Origin: Clostridia bacterium
GTDB lineage: Bacteria > Bacillota > Clostridia > TANB77 > CAG-508
Length of the DNA: 8,368 nt
Assembly: GCA_900753245.1 (NCBI GenBank)
Contig: CAADYJ010000022.1
Coordinates: forward strand, 1-8,368
Direction: 5' to 3'
Shown piece by piece: positions 1 through 6,185 of this stretch. Position numbers and translations under genes: made by a program. Positions within the stretch are counted from its first letter, which is position 1; the number at the start of each line of letters is the position of its first letter. The notes under the pieces are model-generated. The model was given only the letters and a program-made list of their open reading frames with translations, was not told the DNA's origin and made no database searches.

Positions 1-2
1 AG

Positions 3-452
3 TTGCATTTCGCTATAAGTGGACATACTGCTGCCGAATTAATATATAGTAGAGCAAACTCAGATAAAGAACATATGGGACTAACAAATTGGAAAAATTC
101 TCCTGATGGTTTAATATATAAATATGATGTAGTTATTGCAAAAAATTATTTAAGCGAAGAAGAAATGAATAATTTAAAAGATTTAACAAATATGTTTTTA
201 GTATTTGCTGAAGATGAAGCAAAACAAAAACATGTAATGACAATGAAGGATTGGATAGATGCAACTGATGATTTATTAAAATTTAGAAGAAAAGAAATAT
301 TAAATAATAGTGGCAGTATATCTCATAAAGAAGCAGTAGAAAAAGCAGAAAAAGAGTATGAAAAGTTTAGAGTTATACAAGATCAAAAATACATTTCTTC
401 AATGGATGAATTTTATAATAAATATTTAAGTGAAAATAATAGTGATGAATAA
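3..452 (+). CDS. rhuM: RhuM family protein, C-terminal part (5' end outside the window)
   Basis: The open frame runs in from the left edge, so the start is missing. The TTG at position 3 is most likely an internal Leu codon, not a start. The visible 149 residues carry the conserved RhuM core: the stretch HFAISGHTAAELIYSRA, then HMGLTNWK, the DVVIAKNYLSEEE segment, and an AEDEAKQKH...MTMKDWIDATDDLLKF helical block, ending in a charged EKAEKEYEKFRVIQD tail typical of the family. RhuM was named from Salmonella pathogenicity island 3 and is widespread in accessory regions; its biochemical function is not established. No membrane segment or signal peptide is visible. The stop codon overlaps the Shine-Dalgarno of rbgA, so the two genes are probably co-transcribed. 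The family assignment rests on remembered sequence and is fairly secure; any function is unknown. Confidence 0.85.
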   Translation: MHFAISGHTAAELIYSRANSDKEHMGLTNWKNSPDGLIYKYDVVIAKNYLSEEEMNNLKDLTNMFLVFAEDEAKQKHVMTMKDWIDATDDLLKFRRKEILNNSGSISHKEAVEKAEKEYEKFRVIQDQKYISSMDEFYNKYLSENNSDE

Positions 453-465
453 GGAAGTGATTAAA

Positions 466-1419
466 ATGGATATGTACCAAAAAAGAAAAATTAGAGCAGA
501 AAAGAAAAAAGATGATAGTCCAAAAAGTTTTCCATCAGTCGGAATCAACTGGTACCCAGGACATATGGCAAAAACAAAAAAACAAATACAAGAAGATTTA
601 AAGTTGATAGATGTAGTAATAGAAATATTAGATGCAAGAATACCATTATCTAGCCAAAATCCAGACATAGCAGAATGGACTAAAAACAAGAAAAAAATAA
701 TAATACTAAATAAATCAGATTTGGCAGATGAAAAACAAAACGAAAGATGGGTAGAATACTATAAAAAACAAGGAATAGTAGCAATACTAACAGATTCAAA
801 TTCAGGAAAAGGTATACCAGAGACAATAAGACAAATAGAAAAAATAATGGAAGAAGATAAAGAAAACTTTAGTAAAAAAGGAAGAACAGGAAAATCAATA
901 AGGGTAATGATTGTAGGAATTCCAAATGTAGGAAAATCATCATTTATAAATAGGATTACAAAAAAATCATCTACGATGGTTGGAAATAAGCCGGGAGTAA
1001 CAAGGCAAAAACAATGGGTAAGAATAAAAGAGAATATCGAATTGTTAGACACACCAGGAATATTATGGCCAAAGTTAGAACCAGAAGAAGTTGCTCTAAA
1101 TTTAGCTTATACAGGAACAATAAAAGATGATATAATAGATAAAATAGAAGTAGCGTATTTTCTACTAAAAAACTTATTAGAAAATAGAGTAGATGCAATT
1201 AGCGAAAGATATAACATATCAAAAGAATACATAAAAGAAACATTAAATAACGAAGAAAGATTAGAAAACGAAAACATAATGGAAATAATGTATCAAATAG
1301 GAAGAAAAAGGGGAGCAATAGTGTCTGGAGGAAGAATAGACGAAGCGAAAACAGCCAATATTATATTAGATGACTTTAGAAGCGGAAAATTAGGAAAAAT
1401 AACAATAGAAACTATATAA
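466..1419 (+). CDS. rbgA: Ribosome biogenesis GTPase RbgA (YlqF)
   Basis: Cytoplasmic circularly permuted GTPase needed for late assembly of the 50S subunit. The G motifs appear in permuted order over 317 residues: INWYPGHMAK (28-37) as family N-terminal signature, G4 NKSD (82-85), a G5-like TDSNSGKG (109-116), G1/P-loop GIPNVGKSS (151-159) and G3 DTPG (195-198). The C-terminal helical RNA-binding part ends in a GRIDEAKTANIILDDFRSGK block typical of RbgA. I chose ATG 466 because AAGGAAG (451-457) is correctly spaced; an upstream GTG at 430 lies inside the preceding gene. The protein has about 25 extra, Lys/Arg-rich N-terminal residues compared with Bacillus RbgA (about 282 aa), which could contact rRNA (inference). 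It is followed 13 bp later by mrnC, another 50S maturation factor. Confidence 0.96.
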   Translation: MDMYQKRKIRAEKKKDDSPKSFPSVGINWYPGHMAKTKKQIQEDLKLIDVVIEILDARIPLSSQNPDIAEWTKNKKKIIILNKSDLADEKQNERWVEYYKKQGIVAILTDSNSGKGIPETIRQIEKIMEEDKENFSKKGRTGKSIRVMIVGIPNVGKSSFINRITKKSSTMVGNKPGVTRQKQWVRIKENIELLDTPGILWPKLEPEEVALNLAYTGTIKDDIIDKIEVAYFLLKNLLENRVDAISERYNISKEYIKETLNNEERLENENIMEIMYQIGRKRGAIVSGGRIDEAKTANIILDDFRSGKLGKITIETI

Positions 1420-1432
1420 AAGAAGGGATAAA

Positions 1433-1843
1433 ATGACAAAAATAGAAGAAATAATACCAAGAAAAAAGCAACTAGAAGAAGTAAGATTAATGCCACCATT
1501 AGTGTGGGCATATATAGGAGATTGCATATATGAAATATACATACGTATGCAACTTGTTAACAACACTAAGTTACATCCACATGAATTACATGTAGAAACA
1601 ACAAAATATGTAAAAGCACAAGCGCAAGCTCAAGTACTTACAAAAATTGAGAAAATATTAACTGAAGAAGAAAAAGAAATAGTAAGAAGAGGAAGAAATG
1701 CACAAAATCACCATTTACCTAAAAATTCAAGCTTAGCCGAATATAGCAAAGCAACGGCTTTTGAAGCTTTGATTGGATATTTGTACTTATCTAAACAAGA
1801 TGAAAGACTTAGTCAGATATTAGAAAAATGCATAGAAAAATAA
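1433..1843 (+). CDS. mrnC: Mini-ribonuclease III (23S rRNA maturation)
   Basis: Dimeric RNase III-fold endonuclease without a double-stranded RNA-binding domain. In Bacillus it trims the 5' and 3' ends of 23S rRNA in assembling 50S particles. The 136-aa length is right for the family. The two catalytic signatures are present: VWAYIGDCIYE (24-34), with Asp30 as the metal-binding acid, and EYSKATAFEALIGYLYL (103-119), with Glu111 as the second acid. The RRGRNAQNHHLPKNSS stretch (85-100) is also characteristic. AGAAGGG (1421-1427) precedes ATG 1433 at normal spacing. The gene is 13 bp downstream of rbgA and in the same operon. It ends before a strong terminator, so this is the last gene of its unit. 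Confidence 0.95.
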   Translation: MTKIEEIIPRKKQLEEVRLMPPLVWAYIGDCIYEIYIRMQLVNNTKLHPHELHVETTKYVKAQAQAQVLTKIEKILTEEEKEIVRRGRNAQNHHLPKNSSLAEYSKATAFEALIGYLYLSKQDERLSQILEKCIEK

Positions 1844-1873
1844 AAGTAAAGAACTGTCTTTTGGGACAGAACG

Positions 1874-1930
1874 AAAAAACAGGTATATCTAATTATTTTA
1901 TTAATTTAGAAAAATTTTACCTGTTTTTTT
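1874..1930 (+). terminator. Intrinsic terminator after mrnC
   Basis: A perfect 12-bp stem, AAAAAACAGGTA (1874-1885) with TACCTGTTTTTT (1918-1929), ends directly in a T tract. The 32-nt loop can form a further weak inner stem (TCTAATTA/TTAATTTAGA with a bulge). The A-rich outer arm would also let it act for transcripts coming from the right. A separate small hairpin, CTGTC (1854-1858)/GACAG (1865-1869), lies just upstream with no T tract of its own. This element separates the rbgA-mrnC unit from the suf unit. Confidence 0.88.
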
Positions 1931-1996
1931 ATTTTGCTATTAAAAACAGCTGAATTAATCAAAAATAATTGGACCAAATATACAAAAAATAAGATT

Positions 1997-2012
1997 GTTA
2001 GCCTTGACAAAC
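1997..2012 (+). promoter_or_regulatory. Candidate operator copy 1 (overlaps the -35 box)
   Basis: GTTAGCCTTGACAAAC matches GTTAACCGAGACTAAC at 2033 in 12 of 16 positions. Each copy is an imperfect dyad (GTT...AAC ends, 10 of 16 positions symmetric). The first eight bases, GTTAGCCT, also resemble the centre of the known DtxR/IdeR box. It covers the -35 hexamer, so a bound protein would block RNA polymerase. That the DtxR-like gene product downstream is the ligand is an inference from position. Confidence 0.55.
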
Positions 2013-2032
2013 AATTCAAAAAATATTATAAT
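2004..2032 (+). promoter_or_regulatory. Consensus sigma-A-type promoter of the suf operon
   Basis: TTGACA (2004-2009) and TATAAT (2027-2032) match the housekeeping consensus at all 12 positions with the optimal 17-bp spacer. Transcription should start near 2039, leaving a leader of only about 25 nt before the Shine-Dalgarno AAAGGAG (2051-2057) and ATG 2065. Such a strong promoter would normally need repression, which fits the motif copies overlapping the -35 box and the start region. No other comparably strong plus-strand promoter is seen upstream of sufC or sufB, so it likely drives the regulator and sufCB. Confidence 0.88.
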
Positions 2033-2048
2033 GTTAACCGAGACTAAC
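2033..2048 (+). promoter_or_regulatory. Candidate operator copy 2 (at the transcription start)
   Basis: GTTAACCGAGACTAAC begins one base after the -10 hexamer, exactly 36 bp downstream of the first copy. Ends GTTA/TAAC are perfectly symmetric. Its position over the expected start site suits repression, and two sites spaced to flank a promoter suggest cooperative binding by two dimers. Shared consensus: GTTARCCKWGACWAAC. The bound protein is not proven by the sequence. Confidence 0.55.
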
Positions 2049-2064
2049 AAAAAGGAGAAATATA

Positions 2065-2517
2065 ATGATATCAAAGTCTTTAGAAGAATATCTAAAAACA
2101 ATATACATATTAAAAAAGCAAAATGAAAATGTACGTGTTACAGATATTGCTAATAAAATGAATTGCACTAAACCAAGTGTCAATAAAGCAATAAAAAACT
2201 TAAAAGAAAATGAAATGGTAAACTATCAATCATATGGAACTATAGAACTTACTAAAGAAGGAGAAGAATTAGCAAAAAAAATATTAGAAGCATATGATAT
2301 AGTTTATTTATTTTTGAAAGATGTTTTAAACTTAGAAGATGAACAAGCACAAAAAGAAGCGGAAAACATCAAATCTGTAATATCAGATGACACAACAAAT
2401 AAACTTGCAAAATATATTCACAAAGTTTTAGGTTTAACAAATTTAGATTGTGACTATGATATAAATAAAGAAAAATGCAGATGTTGTGCAAGAAGAACTA
2501 ATGTAGTGAAAAATTAA
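2065..2517 (+). CDS. DtxR/MntR-fold repressor with C-terminal Cys cluster, putative suf regulator
   Basis: The 150-aa protein has the DtxR/MntR layout: a winged helix-turn-helix (about 1-65; YLKTIYIL, VRVTDIANKMNCTKPSVNKAIKNL, ELTKEGEELA) and a helical dimerisation domain (about 70-125). There is no SH3-like third domain, as in MntR. By hand alignment most metal ligands of the family are lost: the Met10/Asp8 position is Glu, the His of helix 4 is Tyr78, and the usual E/C..EH motif reads AENIKSV (99-105). Instead the C-terminus holds Cys129-x8-Cys138-x-Cys140-Cys141, plus Cys34 in the DNA-binding domain. Four clustered Cys next to sufCBDSU suggest Fe-S cluster binding and feedback control of the operon (inference). 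Shine-Dalgarno AAAGGAG fixes the start. Family membership is secure; the ligand is hypothetical, and zinc binding or thiol redox sensing are alternatives. Confidence 0.85.
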   Translation: MISKSLEEYLKTIYILKKQNENVRVTDIANKMNCTKPSVNKAIKNLKENEMVNYQSYGTIELTKEGEELAKKILEAYDIVYLFLKDVLNLEDEQAQKEAENIKSVISDDTTNKLAKYIHKVLGLTNLDCDYDINKEKCRCCARRTNVVKN

Positions 2518-2562
2518 CAATTTTTTAATAAATATAGAGTAATTTAAGAAAGGAAATAGAAA

Positions 2563-3303
2563 ATGAGTAACGAATTATTAGAAATAAAAGATTTACATGT
2601 AAATGCAGGAGAAAAAGAAATTTTAAAAGGAATAGATTTAAATATAAAAAAAGGAGAAATCCATGTAATAATGGGACCAAATGGTTCTGGTAAAACTACA
2701 ACTGCAAATGCAATATTAAATAATCCAGAATACACAAAAACAAATGGAACAATTAATTTTGAAGGAGAAGATATAACAAATTTAAAAACAGACGAAATAG
2801 CAAGAAAAGGTATTTTCATGTCTTTCCAATTACCAGAAGAAATACCAGGAGTTTCTGTTACAAACTTTTTGAAATATGCTAAAAATAAAATTACTGGTGA
2901 GCCTGTAAAAATATTTAAGTTTAAAGATGAACTTGCAAAATATATGGAAGAACTAAACATGAATCCAAAGAATATGGAAAGAAGCTTAAATGTAGGTTTT
3001 TCTGGTGGAGAAAAAAAGAAAAACGAAATATTACAAATGCTTGTATTAAATCCAACACTTGCAATTTTAGATGAAACAGATTCAGGGCTTGATGTAGACG
3101 CAATAAAGACTGTTTCAAAAGGAATAGAGATGTTTAAAAACGAGAATAATGCTGTTTTAATTATTACTCATAATACTAAAATTTTACACAGCCTAAAAGT
3201 TGATTATGTACATGTTTTAGTAAATGGAAAGATAGTAAAAACAGGTACGCAAGAATTAGCAACAAAAATTGAAGAGAACGGATATAGTATGTTTCGCAAT
3301 TAG
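2563..3303 (+). CDS. sufC: Fe-S cluster assembly ATPase SufC
   Basis: ABC-type ATPase that drives conformational changes in the SufB/SufD scaffold during Fe-S cluster assembly in the cytosol. Its 246 residues show Walker A GPNGSGKTT (38-46), Q-loop Gln89 in MSFQLPEEIPG, the signature FSGGEKKKNEI (146-156), Walker B LAILDE (167-172) followed by the SufC-typical TDSGLDVD D-loop, and switch His203. There are no membrane segments, as expected. AAAGGA (2549-2554) places the start at ATG 2563, 45 bp after the regulator gene. The last residues (SMFRN) and the TAG stop come from a palindromic REP-like element, so the extreme C-terminus has been altered relative to a usual ...GYDW-type ending; the ATPase core is unaffected. 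Confidence 0.97.
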   Translation: MSNELLEIKDLHVNAGEKEILKGIDLNIKKGEIHVIMGPNGSGKTTTANAILNNPEYTKTNGTINFEGEDITNLKTDEIARKGIFMSFQLPEEIPGVSVTNFLKYAKNKITGEPVKIFKFKDELAKYMEELNMNPKNMERSLNVGFSGGEKKKNEILQMLVLNPTLAILDETDSGLDVDAIKTVSKGIEMFKNENNAVLIITHNTKILHSLKVDYVHVLVNGKIVKTGTQELATKIEENGYSMFRN

Positions 3304-3361
3304 AGACAGTCCCCAATTGCGAAAACATCACAAAAAGGGACAATGTTCCTAATTTGCAAAT
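3291..3361. repeat. REP-like imperfect palindrome overlapping the sufC stop
   Basis: TTTCGCAATT (3292-3301) pairs perfectly with AATTGCGAAA (3315-3324) around an AGAGACAGTCCCC loop. A second hairpin, AGGGAC AAT GTTCCT, lies at 3336-3350 (one G-U pair), and AATTTGCAAA closes the unit. The outer ends are also complementary to each other (TTTCGCAATTAG-AGACA-GTCCC against the reverse complement of the right end), so the whole roughly 71 bp is a degenerate palindrome. GGGACA/TGTCCC palindromes of this kind resemble REP elements mobilised by Y1-type transposases; that link is from memory and no transposase is in the window. It fills most of the sufC-sufB gap. Confidence 0.65.
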
Positions 3362-3378
3362 AATGAAAGGAAATAAAA

Positions 3379-4779
3379 ATGTCAAAGACTCAAGTAGAAG
3401 AAATAAATAGAAACATTTATGATATAAAAAATAAAGACGAATATGACTTTAAAATAAAAAAAGGTTTAACACCAGAAATTATAGAAGAAATATCAAAACA
3501 AAAAAATGACCCAGAATGGATGAGAGAATTTAGACTAAAGGCATTAGAAGTATATAACAAATTAGAAATGCCAACATGGGGACCAGATATTTCAGAATTA
3601 AATATGGATGAAATTGCAACATATGTACGTCCAAAAACGAAATTAAATAGTTCATGGGAAGATGTACCAGAAGATATAAAAAATACTTTTGATAAATTAG
3701 GAATTCCAGAAGCAGAAAAGACATCTTTAGCAGGTGTTGGAGCTCAATATGATTCAGAAGTAGTTTATCATAGTATGAAAGAAGATCTTATAAAACAAGG
3801 TGTAGTTTATACAGATATGGAAACAGCAGTAAGAGAATATCCAGATTTAGTAAAAGAACATTTTATGAAATGTGTACCAGTTACAGACCACAAATTTGTA
3901 GCACTTCATGGAGCAGTATGGTCAGGAGGTTCTTTTGTATATGTTCCAAAGGGAGTAAAAGTAGACATACCACTTCAATCATACTTTAGACTAAATTCAC
4001 CAGAATCAGGACAATTCGAACATACTTTAATTATAGTAGATGAAGGAGCAAGTCTTCACTTTATAGAAGGATGTAGCGCACCAAAATACAACAAAGTAAA
4101 TCTACATGCTGGATGTGTTGAACTATATGTAAAAGATAATGCATATTTAAGATATTCTACAATAGAAAACTGGTCAAAAAATATGCTTAACTTAAATACA
4201 AAAAAAGCAATTGTTGGAAAAAATGCACAAGTGGACTGGGTAACAGGTTCATTTGGTTCAAAAATATCAATGCTTTATCCAATGAGCATATTAAATGGAG
4301 AAAACGCTAAAACAGAATACACAGGAATCTCATTTGCAGGAGGCGGACAAAACCTAGACAATGGATTTAAAGTAGTTCACAATGCACCAAACACATCAAG
4401 TGTGGTAAATGCAAAATCAATATCAAAAAATGGTGGAAAGTGCACATATAGAAGTTTAGTAAGAATAAACGAAAACGCAATAAACTCTAAATCTTCTGTA
4501 TCATGCGAATCACTTATGTTAGATGATATATCAATATCAGACACAATACCAGTAAATGATATAAGAACAGATGAAGTAGAATTTTCACACGAAGCAAAAA
4601 TAGGAAAAATAAGTGATAAAACAATATTCTACCTAATGAGTAGAGGTCTATCAGAAGAAGATGCAAAAGCAATGATAGTAAGAGGATTTGCATATCCAAT
4701 ATCAAAAGAATTACCAGTTGAATATGCAGTAGAAATGAACAATTTAATTAACTTAGAATTAGAAGGAGCAATTGGATAA
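3379..4779 (+). CDS. sufB: Fe-S cluster scaffold protein SufB
   Basis: Core scaffold subunit of the SufBC2D complex, which receives sulfur from SufS/SufU and builds the nascent cluster. The 466-aa length matches the family. Recognisable blocks are GVGAQYDSEVVYHSM (119-133), ALHGAVWSGGSFVYVPKGVKVD (175-196, a SufB hallmark), the parallel beta-helix body (about 200-390), SVSCESLMLDD with Cys376 at the position of the E. coli Cys405 sulfur acceptor, SHEAKIGKISD with His404-Glu405, and the C-terminal FYLMSRGLSEEDAKAMIVRGF helices that bind SufC. GAAAGG (3365-3370) supports ATG 3379. It lies 75 bp after sufC, the gap being mostly the REP-like palindrome, and is followed by a minus-strand gene that separates it from sufD. 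Confidence 0.97.
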   Translation: MSKTQVEEINRNIYDIKNKDEYDFKIKKGLTPEIIEEISKQKNDPEWMREFRLKALEVYNKLEMPTWGPDISELNMDEIATYVRPKTKLNSSWEDVPEDIKNTFDKLGIPEAEKTSLAGVGAQYDSEVVYHSMKEDLIKQGVVYTDMETAVREYPDLVKEHFMKCVPVTDHKFVALHGAVWSGGSFVYVPKGVKVDIPLQSYFRLNSPESGQFEHTLIIVDEGASLHFIEGCSAPKYNKVNLHAGCVELYVKDNAYLRYSTIENWSKNMLNLNTKKAIVGKNAQVDWVTGSFGSKISMLYPMSILNGENAKTEYTGISFAGGGQNLDNGFKVVHNAPNTSSVVNAKSISKNGGKCTYRSLVRINENAINSKSSVSCESLMLDDISISDTIPVNDIRTDEVEFSHEAKIGKISDKTIFYLMSRGLSEEDAKAMIVRGFAYPISKELPVEYAVEMNNLINLELEGAIG

Positions 4780-4789
4780 AAAGACAATC

Positions 4790-4842
4790 AAAGATAAAAG
4801 GTAATCCCAGATGATTTTAATAACAAACCATCTGGGACTACC
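4790..4842 (-). terminator. Minus-strand intrinsic terminator between sufB and the small reverse gene
   Basis: GGTAATCCCAGATG (4800-4813) pairs with CATCTGGGACTACC (4829-4842), a 14-bp stem with one mismatch and a 15-nt loop. Read on the minus strand the stem is followed by TTTTATCTTT (plus 4790-4799), the expected U tract. On the plus strand it is followed by AGGATACT, so it should not stop sufB transcripts efficiently. It lies six bases beyond the stop codon of the 52-codon minus-strand ORF. Confidence 0.8.
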
Positions 4843-4848
4843 AGGATA

Positions 4849-5007
4849 CTACATGAATAAGGCTAAAAGTCTGACTACAAGTATTACTAATATTGCAATA
4901 TTTGAAGGAATGATATTGGTTAACCCCAAAAACATATTAGCAACTATAATAAAACATAAAGTTATACCAATAATCTTTTTTTTAGGTTGTAACGTCTCTT
5001 TATTCAT
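4849..5007 (-). CDS. Small two-segment membrane peptide, hypothetical
   Basis: A 52-codon ORF read on the minus strand from ATG 5007 to TAG 4849. A perfect Shine-Dalgarno AAGGAGG (plus 5015-5021) sits 7 nt upstream, a TATAAT box further upstream, and an intrinsic terminator follows the stop, so all parts of a gene are present. The product starts with a polar, Lys-rich head (MNKETLQPKKK), then a hydrophobic stretch (about 12-30, IIGITLCFIIVANMFLGL), a short NIIPSN turn, and a second hydrophobic stretch (about 37-51) with one Arg. It is probably a membrane hairpin. I do not recognise a family. It is antisense to the sufB-sufD intergenic RNA, so it could interfere with read-through. Type I toxin-like or membrane-stress peptide roles are only guesses. 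The plus-strand frame 4811-5014 is its shadow. Confidence 0.68.
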   Translation of the reverse strand: MNKETLQPKKKIIGITLCFIIVANMFLGLTNIIPSNIAILVILVVRLLALFM

Positions 5008-5027
5008 AAAGTAACCTCCTTATAAAG

Positions 5028-5055
5028 TTAATATACATATATTATATCATATAAT
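5028..5055 (+). promoter_or_regulatory. Possible internal promoter for sufD
   Basis: TATAAT (5050-5055) with TTAATA (5028-5033, 4 of 6) at a 16-bp spacing. It would start transcription near 5062, about 40 nt before sufD. The -10 is the right arm of the palindrome TATTATAT-C-ATATAATA (5040-5056), whose left arm is the -10 of the minus-strand promoter. In such an AT-rich region chance matches are common, so this is tentative. Confidence 0.4.
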
Positions 5056-5069
5056 AAACATAAAAACAA
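5041..5069 (-). promoter_or_regulatory. Promoter of the minus-strand small gene
   Basis: On the minus strand, TATAAT (plus 5041-5046) has a perfect -10 match. TTGTTT (plus 5064-5069) lies 17 bp upstream as a weak -35 (3 of 6). The start would fall near 5034, leaving a leader of about 26 nt before ATG 5007 that contains the AAGGAGG site. It overlaps a plus-strand -10 in the same palindrome. Confidence 0.6.
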
Positions 5070-5101
5070 TATTATGTTGTCAATATAGAAAGGAAAAGAA
5101 A

Positions 5102-6157
5102 ATGATATTAAATGAAACACCTATAAGAACTTCAAGAAATTTTAATATAAACAATATTAAATTAGAAAATATTGAAATACCGGAAATAGTACATGAATTT
5201 AAAAATGTGCAAATAATTAACAATAGTTCTAATTTAAGCATAATTGAAAATGTAAGCGATTGTAATCTTGTATATGGATTACATGACGACTTAACAAATT
5301 TGATTAAAAATAAAGCAAATAAAAAGCTTAAATTACAAGTCAACGAAAATGAAGAAAGCGAAGTTCAAATAGAATTTAAATTTGATAAAAATAATACAGA
5401 GTTGGTTGAAAATATTCAAATTGAAGCAGAAACAAATTCAAAAATGAGTATTATTATAAAATACGAGTCTGAAGAAGATATAAAAGCATTTCATAATGGA
5501 ATAGTTAATGTAGTAGCCAAAGAAAATGCTACAGTAAATATAGTAATAGTAAACCTTATGAATAAATTTTCAAACAATTTTATGAGCATACAAAATGATT
5601 TTGAAGAAAATGCTAAAGTTAACTATACTATAGTAGATTTTGGTGGAAAGAATAGTATAACAAATTATTATTCTAATTTGTTAGGTGATTTTTCAGACAA
5701 CACTTTAAATACTATCTATTTAGGAAAAGAAGACCAACTATTTGATTTAAACTACATTGCAGAATTACGTGGTAAAAAAACTAATATAGATATTGAAGTT
5801 CAAGGTGCTTTAAAAGATAAAGCTAAAAAGCATTTTAAAGGGACAATAGATTTCAAAAAAGGTTGTAAAAAAGCTACTGGAAATGAAAATGAAGCATGTA
5901 TGCTTTTATCTGATACAGCAAAATCTTTAGCTTTGCCAATGCTTCTTTGCTCAGAAGAAGAGGTAGAAGGAAATCATTCAAGTTCAGCAGGAAAAATAGG
6001 GGAGAAAGAGCTATTTTATATAATGAGTAGAGGTTTTGAACTTAAAGAAGCTATGAAATTGATGGTTAGAGCAAGATTTAACGAAATATTAGAAAGAATA
6101 GAAAATGAAGAATTAAAAAATCAAATTATAAATGAAATTGAGAAAAGGCTAGACTAA
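5102..6157 (+). CDS. sufD: Fe-S cluster assembly protein SufD
   Basis: SufB paralogue and partner in the SufBC2D complex, implicated in iron entry and scaffold assembly. The 351 residues form a divergent, Asn/Lys-rich beta-helix. The diagnostic part is the C-terminus: LALPMLLCSEEEVEGNHSSSAGKIGEKELFYIMSRG, where His292 matches the conserved SufD His (E. coli His360), followed by the SufC-binding helices (KEAMKLMVRARFNEIL). It is shorter than E. coli SufD (about 423 aa) but in the range of clostridial members. AAAGGA (5089-5094) supports ATG 5102. It is separated from sufB by 322 bp holding the reverse gene and may have its own promoter; the next small ORF begins 28 bp downstream. Confidence 0.93.
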   Translation: MILNETPIRTSRNFNINNIKLENIEIPEIVHEFKNVQIINNSSNLSIIENVSDCNLVYGLHDDLTNLIKNKANKKLKLQVNENEESEVQIEFKFDKNNTELVENIQIEAETNSKMSIIIKYESEEDIKAFHNGIVNVVAKENATVNIVIVNLMNKFSNNFMSIQNDFEENAKVNYTIVDFGGKNSITNYYSNLLGDFSDNTLNTIYLGKEDQLFDLNYIAELRGKKTNIDIEVQGALKDKAKKHFKGTIDFKKGCKKATGNENEACMLLSDTAKSLALPMLLCSEEEVEGNHSSSAGKIGEKELFYIMSRGFELKEAMKLMVRARFNEILERIENEELKNQIINEIEKRLD

Positions 6158-6185
6158 TAAAAATAAGTTGAAAGGGAAAAGAATA

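Noticed and set aside
430..465. GTG at 430 as rbgA start
   Set aside because: Would lie inside the RhuM gene upstream of the good Shine-Dalgarno at 451; ATG 466 fits better.
1854..1869. Small CTGTC/GACAG hairpin as a copy of the GGGACA-type palindrome at 3291
   Set aside because: Shares only the ACTGTC/GGGACAG core; too short to call a repeat copy.
2509..2525. AAAAATT-AAC-AATTTTT hairpin with T run after the regulator gene
   Set aside because: Stem of only seven A-T pairs is too weak for a convincing terminator and would cut off sufC from the only strong promoter.
4811..5014. Plus-strand 67-codon frame between sufB and sufD
   Set aside because: It starts inside the terminator stem, has no Shine-Dalgarno, and is the mirror of the minus-strand peptide gene, which has all the proper signals.
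5055..5083. TTGACA on the minus strand (plus 5078-5083) as the -35 of the small reverse gene
   Set aside because: No acceptable -10 at 16-18 bp; the TATAAT at 5041-5046 is too far away.
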